Origin: Candidatus Hydrogenedentota bacterium
Lineage (GTDB): Bacteria; Hydrogenedentota; Hydrogenedentia; Hydrogenedentales; SLHB01
NCBI GenBank assembly: GCA_003552765.1
Contig: PUOI01000199.1
Coordinates: 1-9,165 of the forward strand
Direction: 5' to 3'
Length of the DNA: 9,165 nucleotides
This document shows positions 1 through 7,569 of the stretch, one piece after another. The notes beneath the pieces are model-generated. The model was not told where the DNA came from. It was given only the letters and a program-made list of their open reading frames with translations, and ran no database searches. How positions within the stretch are numbered: the stretch's first letter is position 1; the number at the start of each line of letters is the position of its first letter. Both the position numbers and the translations under genes were made by a program.

Positions 1-17
1 GCAAGCGTCACTGGGAA

Positions 18-99
18 TGCGCTCATGCCAGGGCGTGGGCCAATCAATCTGGCGTTTGCACACAAACAAGGAGGGGAGCCGTCCCCTCTGTGGAGGAAA
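18..99 (+). promoter_or_regulatory. Structured mRNA leader element, copy 1 (upstream of prepilin 1)
   Basis: Three consecutive hairpins end just before the ribosome binding site. P1 pairs TGCGC (18-22) with GCGTG (33-37) around a 10-nt loop. P2 pairs GCCA (39-42) with TGGC (50-53) around ATCAATC. P3 pairs GAGGGGA (71-77) with TCCCCTC (82-88) around GCCG. The ribosome binding site GGAGG (92-96) follows four bases after P3. The same arrangement, with a 20-nt identical core (38-55 and flanks) and pairing-preserving changes, is found before prepilin 2 at 3906-3982. This fits a cis-regulatory RNA acting on translation or mRNA stability; I do not recognise it as a named riboswitch family. Its promoter lies outside the window. 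Confidence 0.55.
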
Positions 100-105
100 A
101 CAATC

Positions 106-1185
<1,080 letters not shown>

Positions 1186-1248
1186 TCCCGGCTCGCGCCG
1201 CGGACCCAACGCGGATTGCTCTGAACAGAAAAAGACGTATATGATGAT

Positions 1249-1287
1249 GACCGCTTCCTCGGCGCGCTTAGGGGCGAGGGAGCGGTC
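1249..1287 (+). terminator. Hairpin after prepilin 1, probable terminator
   Basis: GACCGCTTCCTC (1249-1260) pairs with GAGGGAGCGGTC (1276-1287), twelve pairs including one G-U, around a 15-nt loop. Only a weak T-rich tail (TCTTACTC) follows, so intrinsic termination may be inefficient. It lies 64 bases after the stop of prepilin 1 and 33 before the next start. A weak promoter-like pair (TTGCTC 1216-1221, TATATG 1238-1243, 16-bp spacer) would start transcription near the left arm, so the hairpin could instead sit at the 5' end of the next mRNA. Confidence 0.5.
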
Positions 1288-1320
1288 TCTTACTCAGGGA
1301 ATTGTCGAAAGGAGGATGTC

Positions 1321-3258
1321 ATGAAGATCGCACTTATTGGCGCGCTGTGCATCGTAACGGCATGGGGCCTTGGCGGGGCCTTTGCCGAGACGCCGGAGGA
1401 TCCCGCAACCATTCACGTGGCCCCGGGGGGCGATGACGCGAATCCTGGCACGGCGGACGAACCGTTGCAAACGATAGAGGCGGCGCAGGAGGCGGTCCGC
1501 GAGTTGCTTGCGGAGGACAACGCCCAAGCCATTGAGGTGCGGCTCGATGACGGCGTCTATCGCATTGAAGAACCCCTCGAGTTTGGACCGGCGGACAGCC
1601 CGGGCGAAGGCGGCGAGGTAATCTGGCGGGCCGCGCCGAACGACAATCCGCTCATTAGCGGCGGGCGCGTCATCGGCGGCTGGGAGTCTAACGAGGATGG
1701 AACGTACTCCATCACTATTGAGGCGGTGCGCGACGGAGAGTGGACGTTTCGCGAACTGTTCGTCAACGGCGAGCGGCGTCATCGCGCCCGGTATCCGGCC
1801 GAAGGATTCTCCCGCATTGACCAGGCTGGCGAAGACCGCCGCACCAACTTCACGTTTCACGACGGCGACATCCCCGGCGACATGACCGGAGACGTGACGG
1901 ATACCGGGCTCGAACTGGTCTTCTTCCACGACTGGTCCATCACGCGCGTGCCGGTTGAGCGTATCGACCACGAAGAGAACCGGCTCCACGTGGTCCATCC
2001 CATCGGACAACAGGCCGACCACTATCGCATCGATCATTTTGAACCCCACCCCCGGTATTACCTCGAAAACCACCGCGCGCTGCTTGATACGCCGGGCGAA
2101 TGGTATCTGGACGAGGCCACGGGCGAACTCACCTATTGGCCCAAGCCCGAAGAGACGATGGACGAAGCCGAGGCGGTGGCCCCGGTCTCCAAGGGCCTGC
2201 TCAACGTGCGGGGCGCGGAGGGCGATCCGGTCCGAGGGCTGACCTTCAGGGACATCCACTTCGCCCATAGCGCGTGGGACCTGCCCGCCGGGGGATACGC
2301 GGGCGGCCAGGCGACCATACACGACGATCGCTACGAAGAAGATCATCCCGGCCGCGTCATGATGTCCGCCGCCATCACCTTCGACTTCGCGGAACACAAC
2401 ACGATCACCGGCGGCAGCATCCGCAATGTGGGCCACTCCGGGCTGTGGTTCAGGCGGGAGTGCTCGCACAACACGATCAGCAATCTTCTTGTCGATGACG
2501 TGGGCGGCAACGCCGTCAACCTCGGCGAAACCCGCGCGCGTCAGGTCAATGGCGCCTCATGGACGCAAGCCGCCCCCGAGCAGGTGGGCCGGGCCAATCG
2601 CATCGAGGACAGCGTACTTCAACGAACGGGCCGCATCGACTTCAGCGGCATCGGCGTGTGGGTAGGCATGGCGGCGGACGCGGAGGTGCGGCACAACCTG
2701 GTCCGTCACACGCCCTATACCGGCGTCTCGGTGGGCTGGATGTGGAATCCCCAGCCGACGCCCTGCGAGGGGACGCTCGTCGAGGGCAACCACATACACC
2801 ACGTCATGCAAGTGCTCTCGGATGGCGGCGGCATCTACTCCTTAGGCTATCAGCCCGGCGCCGTGCTCCGCGAGAATCTCATCCACGATGTCCCGCTTAA
2901 CGTGGGACGCGCCGAGAGCAACGGCATGTTTTTGGATGAAGGCACGATGGACTTCACCATCGAGGACAACGTCATCTACAACGTGGACCGGTCCCCCCTG
3001 CGCTTCCATCGGGCGGAGGAGAACCTTGTGCGAAACAACCTCCTAGTGGTTCCGGACGAGGATACGCCGATGGTCCGCTACAACGCGACGCCCGAGGAGA
3101 ACATCGAACTCGTCGACAACGACGCGCCCATCCGCGCCGAGTTCGACCCCGAGAGCGTGGCCGGGTTCCGTGACCGGGTGGGTCCCCGGACCATGCCCAG
3201 CGGCATCCCCGATCCCGCGGACGCATTTGCCCTCTGGGCCGCGGAAGCCATGGACTGA
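1321..3258 (+). CDS. Secreted right-handed parallel beta-helix protein, GH141 / pectate-lyase-like
   Basis: A 645-residue protein with a Sec signal peptide (residues 1-22, probable cleavage AFA|ET). The strong site AAAGGAGG (1308-1315), five bases before ATG, fixes the start. The N-terminal part IHVAPGGDDANPGT (31-44), a following EAAQEAV helix, the ISGGR segment (112-116) and WTFRELFVNGERRHRARYP (141-159) are typical of large beta-helix glycan-active proteins annotated as GH141-like or 'right-handed parallel beta-helix repeat'. Further on come GEWYLDEATGELTYWP and repeated N-x-I-x-x-(V/N) turns. LSDGGGIYSLG (about 499-509) and the NLIHDV repeat are also characteristic of that group. The known family members act on plant-type polysaccharides such as pectin side chains or xylan; the substrate here cannot be read from the sequence and the catalytic residues are not assigned. 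No membrane anchor or sorting domain is visible, so it is probably periplasmic or released. It stands between two prepilin genes with its own terminators and is likely transcribed alone. Confidence 0.85.
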   Translation: MKIALIGALCIVTAWGLGGAFAETPEDPATIHVAPGGDDANPGTADEPLQTIEAAQEAVRELLAEDNAQAIEVRLDDGVYRIEEPLEFGPADSPGEGGEVIWRAAPNDNPLISGGRVIGGWESNEDGTYSITIEAVRDGEWTFRELFVNGERRHRARYPAEGFSRIDQAGEDRRTNFTFHDGDIPGDMTGDVTDTGLELVFFHDWSITRVPVERIDHEENRLHVVHPIGQQADHYRIDHFEPHPRYYLENHRALLDTPGEWYLDEATGELTYWPKPEETMDEAEAVAPVSKGLLNVRGAEGDPVRGLTFRDIHFAHSAWDLPAGGYAGGQATIHDDRYEEDHPGRVMMSAAITFDFAEHNTITGGSIRNVGHSGLWFRRECSHNTISNLLVDDVGGNAVNLGETRARQVNGASWTQAAPEQVGRANRIEDSVLQRTGRIDFSGIGVWVGMAADAEVRHNLVRHTPYTGVSVGWMWNPQPTPCEGTLVEGNHIHHVMQVLSDGGGIYSLGYQPGAVLRENLIHDVPLNVGRAESNGMFLDEGTMDFTIEDNVIYNVDRSPLRFHRAEENLVRNNLLVVPDEDTPMVRYNATPEENIELVDNDAPIRAEFDPESVAGFRDRVGPRTMPSGIPDPADAFALWAAEAMD

Positions 3259-3275
3259 CGCCGAAACCGGAACGG

Positions 3276-3320
3276 GCGGCGCTCACGATATACACATGGC
3301 AGCGCCGCTACCGCTTTTCT
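3276..3320 (+). terminator. Terminator-like hairpin after the beta-helix gene
   Basis: GCGGCGCT (3276-3283) pairs perfectly with AGCGCCGC (3301-3308) around a 17-nt loop, followed after a short gap by CTTTTCT. It lies 17 bases after the stop codon of the beta-helix gene. Confidence 0.55.
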
Positions 3321-3331
3321 AATCGCCCGCC

Positions 3332-3374
3332 AACGCCCCCTCCGCTGTAGTCACAACGGCCGAGGGGGCGTTTT
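3332..3374 (+). terminator. Intrinsic terminator of the beta-helix gene
   Basis: AACGCCCCCTC (3332-3342) pairs with GAGGGGGCGTT (3362-3372), eleven perfect pairs around a 19-nt loop, with the T-run TTTT at 3371-3374. This is the clearest Rho-independent terminator in the window and the second of a tandem pair, so little read-through into the prepilin 2 region is expected. Confidence 0.8.
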
Positions 3375-3464
3375 GTGCGTGCGAGCGGCACAGCGTAAAA
3401 AGGCCCTCCGGCCGCGCCGGCAGAACTCACGAAACCTCTGCCTGTGCGGGCCTGCCAGGGATCC

Positions 3465-3547
3465 TTTGTATATGGAACTTTATGTTTTCTCACGGGTTTA
3501 TATAAACAAGGGCTGGTGTTTACATTTGTTCTCGGTTTTTCTTTATG
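3465..3547 (+). promoter_or_regulatory. AT-rich segment, likely promoter region of prepilin 2
   Basis: This segment is clearly richer in A+T than its surroundings. Two weak sigma-70-like candidates are visible: TTTACA (3519-3524), 17 bases, then TTTATG (3542-3547); and TTTATG (3479-3484), 16 bases, then TATAAA (3501-3506). A perfect 12-bp palindrome, GTTTATATAAAC (3496-3507), covers the second -10. Ten of its bases (GTTTATATAA) recur in the AT-rich region before prepilin 3 near 5226-5235. Transcription from here would give prepilin 2 a leader of more than 400 nt. The exact promoter is not determined. Confidence 0.35.
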
Positions 3548-3600
3548 CCGTAGTAGGCGCCAAGCCCAAGCTTGTGGACCGCCGAAGTGAACGCGCTGGC

Positions 3601-3654
3601 AGGTGGCATGGCCTTCCAGGCCATGAACCACGGGCTGGATAGCCCGTACCGCCT
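3601..3654. repeat. 54-nt three-way-junction palindromic element (REP/MITE-like)
   Basis: An outer stem AGGTGG (3601-3606) / CCGCCT (3649-3654), six pairs with one G-U, encloses two perfect hairpins. These are CATGGCCT-TCC-AGGCCATG (3607-3625) and ACGGGCT-GGAT-AGCCCGT (3630-3647). The form resembles dispersed double-hairpin elements (REP/BIME type) seen in many bacterial genomes. Only one copy is in the window, so its repetitive nature is inferred from architecture. It could equally be a structural part of the prepilin 2 leader transcript. Confidence 0.5.
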
Positions 3655-3754
3655 CACCGCCAAGAACGGAGGCTACCCAAAATGGGCGGGCGAACGGCGC
3701 CCTACTGCGGTAAGGCAACAGAGCTTGCCTCAAGGAGGGAATACCAGCGCGCGA

Positions 3755-3880
3755 GAGGGGTCGCATCCCAAATCTAGGCGGGTCGCCCCCGCCGCGAAAA
3801 GCGGACTTATCTTCCGCCAAAACGGGGGGCATGTGACCAGCCGCCTGTCCTCATCATTTGGTCCAAGGAAAAATGAGAGG
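3755..3880 (+). other. Chain of overlapping hairpins in the prepilin 2 leader
   Basis: Successive inverted repeats can be drawn. GGG-TCGCAT-CCC lies in 3755-3769. GGCGGG-TCGCC-CCCGCC begins at about 3778. CCGC-GAAAA-GCGG follows, and its right arm is also the left arm of GCGGA-CTTATCT-TCCGC, so the two exclude each other. CCTC(A)TCATTT (3849-3859) pairs with AAATGAGAGG (3871-3880), ten pairs with one bulged A. AAAATGAG (3870-3877) can alternatively pair with CTCATTTT at 3910-3917, in the loop of the downstream leader element. This is the kind of competing pairing found in attenuators, but no function is shown. Confidence 0.35.
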
Positions 3881-3905
3881 GCAAGCAGCCGCGTGTCAAG
3901 CGGAA

Positions 3906-3982
3906 CGCGCTCATTTTGGGGCGCGGGCCAATCAATCTGGCGTTGCCCAACACAAACGGGGGAGCATCCCCCTGTCAAGGAG
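3906..3982 (+). promoter_or_regulatory. Structured mRNA leader element, copy 2 (upstream of prepilin 2)
   Basis: Same three hairpins as copy 1. P1 is CGCGC (3906-3910) with GCGCG (3921-3925) around a 10-nt loop. P2 is GCCA (3927-3930) with TGGC (3938-3941) around ATCAATC. P3 is GGGGGA (3958-3963) with TCCCCC (3967-3972) around GCA. The ribosome binding site AAGGAG (3977-3982) follows four bases after P3. Compared with copy 1, P1 changes C-G and G-C pairs to U-G and G-U, and P3 changes in length and sequence while remaining fully paired. Hairpin order, loop lengths of P1 and P2, and spacing to the ribosome binding site are the same. Confidence 0.55.
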
Positions 3983-3989
3983 AACGACG

Positions 3990-5093
3990 ATGTACAGCAG
4001 TAAGAAGGGCTTCACCCTTATTGAGTTGCTGGTGGTTATCGCCATCATCGGCATTTTGGCCGCCATCCTTCTGCCCGCTTTGGCGCGGGCCCGGGAAGCG
4101 GCGCGGCGCGCGAGCTGCGCCAACAATCTGCGCCAGTTTGGCCAGATTTTCGCGATGTACGCCAACGAAAGCCGGGGCGAATATTTTCCGCCGGGACAGG
4201 ACTACCACATCAATCAGTGGTCCGCGACGCGGGGGTTCCGCGGCATCGCGCTTTATCCGGACTATTGGACGGATGTGAACATCAAGTTGTGCCCCTCCGA
4301 CAGCCGCGCGGGCGACATTGGTCTGGGAGATGACCTGAATGCCCAGCTCGATGAGATTAATCAGCGGGATCAGTACCGTGACTCGTGGTCGCGCCACGTG
4401 CAGGATGCCTTCCTGTCGCATCCCATCTCTTACGTCTATCTGTCCCATGCGGTAAGGACGACATCGCAAATGATCGAATTCCTCGCCCTCGTGCACCACC
4501 AGTGGGAAGATCGGCCGGCCGGCCCCGATATCTGGCATGACGATATCTGGAACCGCGGCGCGCCCACGGAGTGGGAAATGGTGCATTTCAGTCACGGCGG
4601 TTTCGGAGACATGAATGCAGCCCAAGAGCGCGAGGCGCGCGCCGGTCACGATCATCGGCACTTCGACCACAGCTTCTACAATCTGGACGACCGGGGCGAA
4701 ACCTTGCCCAGCAACTATGCGCGCTTGCGCGACGGCATCGAACGGTTCTTCATAACCGACATCAACAACCCCGCCGCAGGCGCGGAGGCGCAAAGCAGCA
4801 TCCCGGTCATGTTCGACTTCTGGAGCACCACGGACACGGATAGCTTCTTCGGAGGACGGGACACCGGAGACTGGGCGGCAGGCCACTCCGGTGGCGCGGC
4901 TGGCACCACCATGACCTTCAACCACGTGCCCGGCGGCGCCAACGCGCTCTTCATGGACGGTCACGTTCAATTCATCCGCTATGGAGAAGAAATGCCGGTG
5001 GAATGGCTGGCAGTGGATGATCCCGATGTTCACGAAAGGGCGGTGGGCACCCAGGCTCATTCGGTGATGCCGTACATAGGCGGCTGGGGCTGA
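3990..5093 (+). CDS. Prepilin-type (pseudopilin-like) protein with C-terminal H-X-DG block, paralogue 2
   Basis: A 367-residue protein beginning MYSSKKG|F, a seven-residue class III signal peptide with Glu at mature position 5 and a hydrophobic helix to about residue 31. Residues 6-67 are identical to the same stretch of the other two paralogues. The conserved Cys pair is Cys43 and Cys101 (CPSD). [16 protein letters not shown] starts at 246, and NHVPGGAN...MDGH lies at 311-325, with ten residues between His312 and Asp323. The C-terminus is YIGGWG. The central part is rich in His, Asp and Trp (for example [10 protein letters not shown]) and could bind metal, though this is only suggested by composition. 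ATG 3990 is chosen because AAGGAG lies seven bases upstream; the longer in-frame reading from 3858 would translate the structured leader. It likely acts as a minor pilin or surface pseudopilin. It is flanked by its own leader and terminator. Confidence 0.9.
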   Translation: MYSSKKGFTLIELLVVIAIIGILAAILLPALARAREAARRASCANNLRQFGQIFAMYANESRGEYFPPGQDYHINQWSATRGFRGIALYPDYWTDVNIKLCPSDSRAGDIGLGDDLNAQLDEINQRDQYRDSWSRHVQDAFLSHPISYVYLSHAVRTTSQMIEFLALVHHQWEDRPAGPDIWHDDIWNRGAPTEWEMVHFSHGGFGDMNAAQEREARAGHDHRHFDHSFYNLDDRGETLPSNYARLRDGIERFFITDINNPAAGAEAQSSIPVMFDFWSTTDTDSFFGGRDTGDWAAGHSGGAAGTTMTFNHVPGGANALFMDGHVQFIRYGEEMPVEWLAVDDPDVHERAVGTQAHSVMPYIGGWG

Positions 5094-5107
5094 TGCTCAC
5101 GTAATCC

Positions 5108-5127
5108 GCCTCCGGGCCGCCGGAGGC
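5108..5127. other. Perfect GC hairpin after prepilin 2
   Basis: GCCTCCGG (5108-5115) and CCGGAGGC (5120-5127) pair perfectly around the loop GCCG, 14 bases after the stop codon. No T-run follows, so it may protect the 3' end or assist the terminator downstream rather than terminate by itself. Confidence 0.5.
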
Positions 5128-5148
5128 TAAGAGCGCCGGCGTAGTGTG

Positions 5149-5200
5149 ATCGGGCCGGTATTCCTTCTCGGGGGGATGCCGGCCCGGTTGTTGTGTTTCT
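5149..5200 (+). terminator. Probable terminator of prepilin 2
   Basis: ATCGGGCCGG (5149-5158) pairs with CCGGCCCGGT (5179-5188), ten pairs including one T-G, around a 20-nt loop, followed by the T-rich tail TGTTGTGTTTCT (5189-5200). It lies directly before the AT-rich promoter region of prepilin 3. Confidence 0.6.
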
Positions 5201-5248
5201 GCGCCGGCCCATTAGTACGTATTATGTTTATATAATTCAAAATACACT

Positions 5249-5277
5249 TTGACGACAATGCATTTTCATGCTAAAAT
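5249..5277 (+). promoter_or_regulatory. Sigma-70-type promoter of prepilin 3
   Basis: TTGACG (5249-5254) and TAAAAT (5272-5277) are separated by exactly 17 bases, five of six matches to each consensus hexamer, inside an AT-rich stretch (5211-5295). Transcription would begin near 5284, giving a leader of about 138 nt. A second consensus -10, TATAAT (5231-5236), has no convincing -35. Confidence 0.7.
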
Positions 5278-5283
5278 ACGGTC

Positions 5284-5421
5284 GAAAAAATCAATCCAGA
5301 CAGAGCCAAAGAGGAGATTTCGTTGCGTTAGATAAAGAGGGCTCGCATCCCGTACAAGTTGGCAACCCACTTTCACTTGGATCGAGTTTCAGACGTCACT
5401 AACCGAACACGGAGAACAACA
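5284..5421 (+). other. Leader of prepilin 3
   Basis: This leader does not contain the three-hairpin element of prepilins 1 and 2. It shares with the prepilin 2 region a 15-base motif GAGGGnTCGCATCCC (5337-5351 here, 3755-3769 there), which can form a small GGG/CCC hairpin. The octamer AATCAATC (5289-5296) also occurs in the P2 hairpins of the other leaders, possibly by chance. GGAG (5411-5414) is the ribosome binding site. No other gene is visible in the 328 bases between prepilins 2 and 3. Confidence 0.4.
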
Positions 5422-6492
5422 ATGGCCACGAAAACGAAAGGCTTCACCCTCATTGAGCTGCTGGTGGTAATCGCCATCATCGGCATCCTGGCCGCCATCC
5501 TTCTGCCTGCCTTGGCGCGGGCCCGGGAAGCGGCGAGGCGGGCGAGCTGCGCCAACAACCTGCGGCAGTTTGGCCAGATCTTCGCAATGTACGCCAACGA
5601 AAGCCGCGGAGAGTATTTTCCGCCAGGGCAACGGGCGTTCTTGCACCATGCCTCGGAGCCAATGGGATTCCGGGGAGCAGCCATGTATCCAGATTACTGG
5701 ACGGATGTCAGCGTGAAGGTTTGTCCTTCCGACGCCCGCGCCATGGCGGATGCATTCGGCATGGAGACCGACCTCGGCGCACAGTTGCGGGAGATGACCC
5801 AGCACCAACAGCAATACGGCATTGCGGACAACTTCGCGTGCCGGCTTACTACGGATGCGTTTCTGTCTCATCCCGTTTCATACGTCTACATGCCGTTCGC
5901 GACGCGCACCATGTCCCAAGTGGTGGATGCCGCGGACACCTGGCACGACTGGGTGCACCAAGTCGAAGGCAGCAGCAACATTGGCGGCGGCGCCGCTGAA
6001 GAATGCGCCGGTCATTCGGGCTTTGGCAACATCGAGTACTTTGAGAGAAAGGGCTTGGAAGACCTGCCCGCTAGGCAGATCCGCGAGGGCGGCGGCGGCA
6101 GGCATGTGATTTACAGCCAGTACTTCCTTGATGACGATGGCTCGCAGCTCCCGGACACGTATCCGCGGCTTCGCGACGGCATCGAGCGCTTCTTCATCAC
6201 GGACATCAACAACCCGGGCGCCGGGGCCGAGGCCCAGAGCAGCATCGCCGTGATGTGGGACGCGTGGGCCACCGAAGCCGAAACCGGGGGAAGGGGTACG
6301 CCGAAACGCGCCAGCCCCCTGACCTTCAACCACATCCCCGGCGGCAGCAATGTGCTGTACATGGATGGACACGTGGAGTTTGTCCGGTTCAACGAGCGCT
6401 ACCCCGTTATGTGGCCATCGGACGGCGTCCATGAAAACGCTGTTTCACGGGAAGCGTACAAGGTCGTCGGCGGCATGGGCGGTCTGGGATAA
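5422..6492 (+). CDS. Prepilin-type (pseudopilin-like) protein with C-terminal H-X-DG block, paralogue 3
   Basis: A 356-residue protein starting MATKTKG|F, with Gly7 as cleavage position and Glu at mature position 5. It has the shared N-terminal helix and the conserved Cys43 and Cys101 (CPSD). Residues from [16 protein letters not shown] (250 onward) to NHIPGGSN...MDGH (His304, Asp315) are very close to paralogue 2. So is a further C-terminal segment, [13 protein letters not shown] against [13 protein letters not shown]. The end is GGMGGLG. Paralogues 2 and 3 are therefore closer to each other than to paralogue 1, which lacks the VHE segment. The centre (about 160-235) is Gly-rich and distinct. 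ATG 5422 has GGAG seven bases upstream; a longer reading from the TTG at 5359 has no ribosome binding site. It is transcribed from its own sigma-70-type promoter. Confidence 0.9.
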   Translation: MATKTKGFTLIELLVVIAIIGILAAILLPALARAREAARRASCANNLRQFGQIFAMYANESRGEYFPPGQRAFLHHASEPMGFRGAAMYPDYWTDVSVKVCPSDARAMADAFGMETDLGAQLREMTQHQQQYGIADNFACRLTTDAFLSHPVSYVYMPFATRTMSQVVDAADTWHDWVHQVEGSSNIGGGAAEECAGHSGFGNIEYFERKGLEDLPARQIREGGGGRHVIYSQYFLDDDGSQLPDTYPRLRDGIERFFITDINNPGAGAEAQSSIAVMWDAWATEAETGGRGTPKRASPLTFNHIPGGSNVLYMDGHVEFVRFNERYPVMWPSDGVHENAVSREAYKVVGGMGGLG

Positions 6493-6510
6493 TCCCGCGT
6501 TGATACAGAC

Positions 6511-6580
6511 GGGGTTCCCTCGCGAACCTCGGCGAAGATAGCCAAAGACCGGTCCCGTTCCCTAGGTGGAGCGGGGCCGG
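6511..6580 (+). terminator. Tandem hairpins after prepilin 3, possible terminator
   Basis: GGGGTTC (6511-6517) pairs with GAACCTC (6524-6530), including one G-U. A stronger hairpin, CCGGTCCCG (6549-6557) with CGGGGCCGG (6572-6580), nine pairs with one T-G around a 14-nt loop, follows. There is no T-run, so Rho-independent termination is uncertain. Confidence 0.45.
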
Positions 6581-6966
6581 CCGCTTCATGCGCGCCTGGC
6601 ATGATCCCCCGCGCACCGCCCGACCCTTAATCGCCGTTTAAACGCGAAAAGACATCCCCGGCAAACGGCAGATGGATTGACCGCGAATAAACGTGGATGG
6701 GCCGGAACAGGAAGTCCGCCGCGAGCGTTGAGCCCGGATGGCGCCGAGGATCAGCGCCGGTTGAAGGGAACCCGGCCAGCGTAACACGGATACACTATTC
6801 TGTAATCGAGTGATGCGGCAAGCCCACCGGCGATGGCGCGCATTATCCCAGGGTAAGAATCGCCTTGCACGGGCAATCATGCCATCGTGTTCCATTATGG
6901 AACCTTGCGTGCGCATACTTGCCTTGGGAACCACTTAACGGCAAATGACGGCAGGCGCAGACTCCC
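6581..6966. other. Intergenic region before the sigma factor gene
   Basis: I see no gene in this stretch. It contains minor inverted repeats: GGCGC (6740-6744) with GCGCC (6754-6758), and CACGGGC (6868-6874) with GCCATCGTG (6881-6889), two bases bulged. It also contains the 15-bp palindrome described separately. No sigma-70 promoter of good quality is visible, so the sigma gene may be read from an alternative-sigma promoter. Confidence 0.4.
6889..6932. promoter_or_regulatory. 15-bp palindrome and GGAACC pair upstream of the sigma gene
   Basis: GTTCCAT-T-ATGGAAC (6889-6903) is a perfect inverted repeat with a one-base centre, the shape of a dimeric repressor or activator site. Its right arm continues to GGAACC (6899-6904), and a second GGAACC occurs at 6927-6932, 28 bases on. 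GGAAC is the usual -35 core of ECF sigma promoters, so either copy might serve autoregulation, but no clear matching -10 is seen. The site ends 63 bases before the sigma start codon. Confidence 0.35.
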
Positions 6967-7569
6967 ATGATCGATGATGCCGAACTCGTGCGCCGGACGA
7001 TAGACGGAGACACCGAGGCCTATGGTCAATTGGTGACGCGTTATCAGTCCGCCGTTTACGCCACTGCGTATTATTACGTGGGGCGTCATGGTGCAGTTGA
7101 AGACGTGACACAAGATGCGTTTCTGGCTGGTTACAAGAGTCTCGCCCGCCTAAAGGATCCCGCGCTTTTTGGGCCGTGGATCAAGGAGGTCACCTCCCGG
7201 ACCGCCGCCAATTGGCTTCGCAGCCACGGCAAACGTCTGAACAGCGAGACGCCGTTGCCTCATCGCCGCCAAGTGGATATTGAAGACGCGCGCGAGGGAC
7301 CGGCCCAAGTTTTCGAGCGCGCCGAACGCATTGAGCGGGTTCAACGCGCGATCGACAGCTTGCCAGAACAGTACCGGCTTCCGGTCGTGTTGCGCTACTT
7401 GCAGGACTTGAATTACAGCGAGATCGCTCAGTTCACGGGCATGACCCGGGATGAAGTCCGCGGTATCCTGTATCGTGCGGGAAGGCAGCTCCGGCAGGTG
7501 CTTGCCGAACACGATGCGCGGGATGCTCCAGAGCAAGGAGATGTCGATTGGCCTCGTGCGCGCAAGTAG
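6967..7569 (+). CDS. ECF-type RNA polymerase sigma factor
   Basis: A 200-residue sigma-70 family protein with only regions 2 and 4, the layout of extracytoplasmic function sigma factors, which direct RNA polymerase to a limited set of promoters. Region 2 covers about residues 19-88, with the core-binding stretch DVTQDAFLAGYKSL (46-59) and WIKEVTSRTAANWLRSH (71-87). Region 4 covers about 122-178, with SLPEQYRLPVVLRY and the helix-turn-helix YSEIAQFTGMTRDEVRGILYR (150-170) for -35 recognition. The linker (89-121) is charged and variable. The ribosome binding site is weak (AGG near 6953). The last 22 bases overlap the start of the anti-sigma gene, indicating coupled translation and that the next protein is its cognate regulator. 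It belongs to the general ECF group; I cannot assign a numbered subgroup or its regulon. Confidence 0.9.
   Translation: MIDDAELVRRTIDGDTEAYGQLVTRYQSAVYATAYYYVGRHGAVEDVTQDAFLAGYKSLARLKDPALFGPWIKEVTSRTAANWLRSHGKRLNSETPLPHRRQVDIEDAREGPAQVFERAERIERVQRAIDSLPEQYRLPVVLRYLQDLNYSEIAQFTGMTRDEVRGILYRAGRQLRQVLAEHDARDAPEQGDVDWPRARK

Larger units (their letters stand above)
3375..3905 (+). other. Long non-coding region upstream of prepilin 2
   Basis: No gene is supported here. Reading from the left, the region holds small hairpins (CCGGC 3408-3412 with GCCGG 3416-3420; GGCAG 3419-3423 with CTGCC 3438-3442, sharing bases) and an AT-rich segment (3462-3547) that probably contains the promoter. A three-way-junction repeat (3601-3654) follows, then GGCAA/TTGCC-type and GC-rich hairpins, then the start of the prepilin 2 leader. 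The high density of inverted repeats suggests transcribed, structured RNA or repeat elements rather than coding sequence. The open frames on either strand lack ribosome binding sites and recognisable protein features. Confidence 0.5.

Noticed and set aside
25..105. Upstream in-frame extensions of the prepilins (ATG 25; likewise from 3858 and 5359)
   Set aside because: They would place long arginine- and glycine-rich tails before the class III signal peptide and would translate the structured leaders; the internal ATGs have proper ribosome binding sites and all give a seven-residue leader peptide.
1294..2469. Minus-strand open frame of 391 codons
   Set aside because: It lies antisense to the well-supported beta-helix gene and arises from GC-rich codon use; its translation shows no recognisable domain.
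3308..3832. Minus-strand open frame of 174 codons in the long intergenic region
   Set aside because: It crosses a clear terminator, the three-way-junction repeat and AT-rich promoter DNA, and its product is Arg/Gly/Pro-rich without a domain or ribosome binding site.
3975..5060. Minus-strand open frame of 361 codons
   Set aside because: It is the antisense shadow of prepilin 2; equivalent shadows occur opposite the other prepilins.
5311..5331. GAGGAG followed by TTG CGT TAG in the prepilin 3 leader, a possible two-codon ORF
   Set aside because: It is too short to distinguish from chance, and there is no attenuator-type hairpin directly after it.
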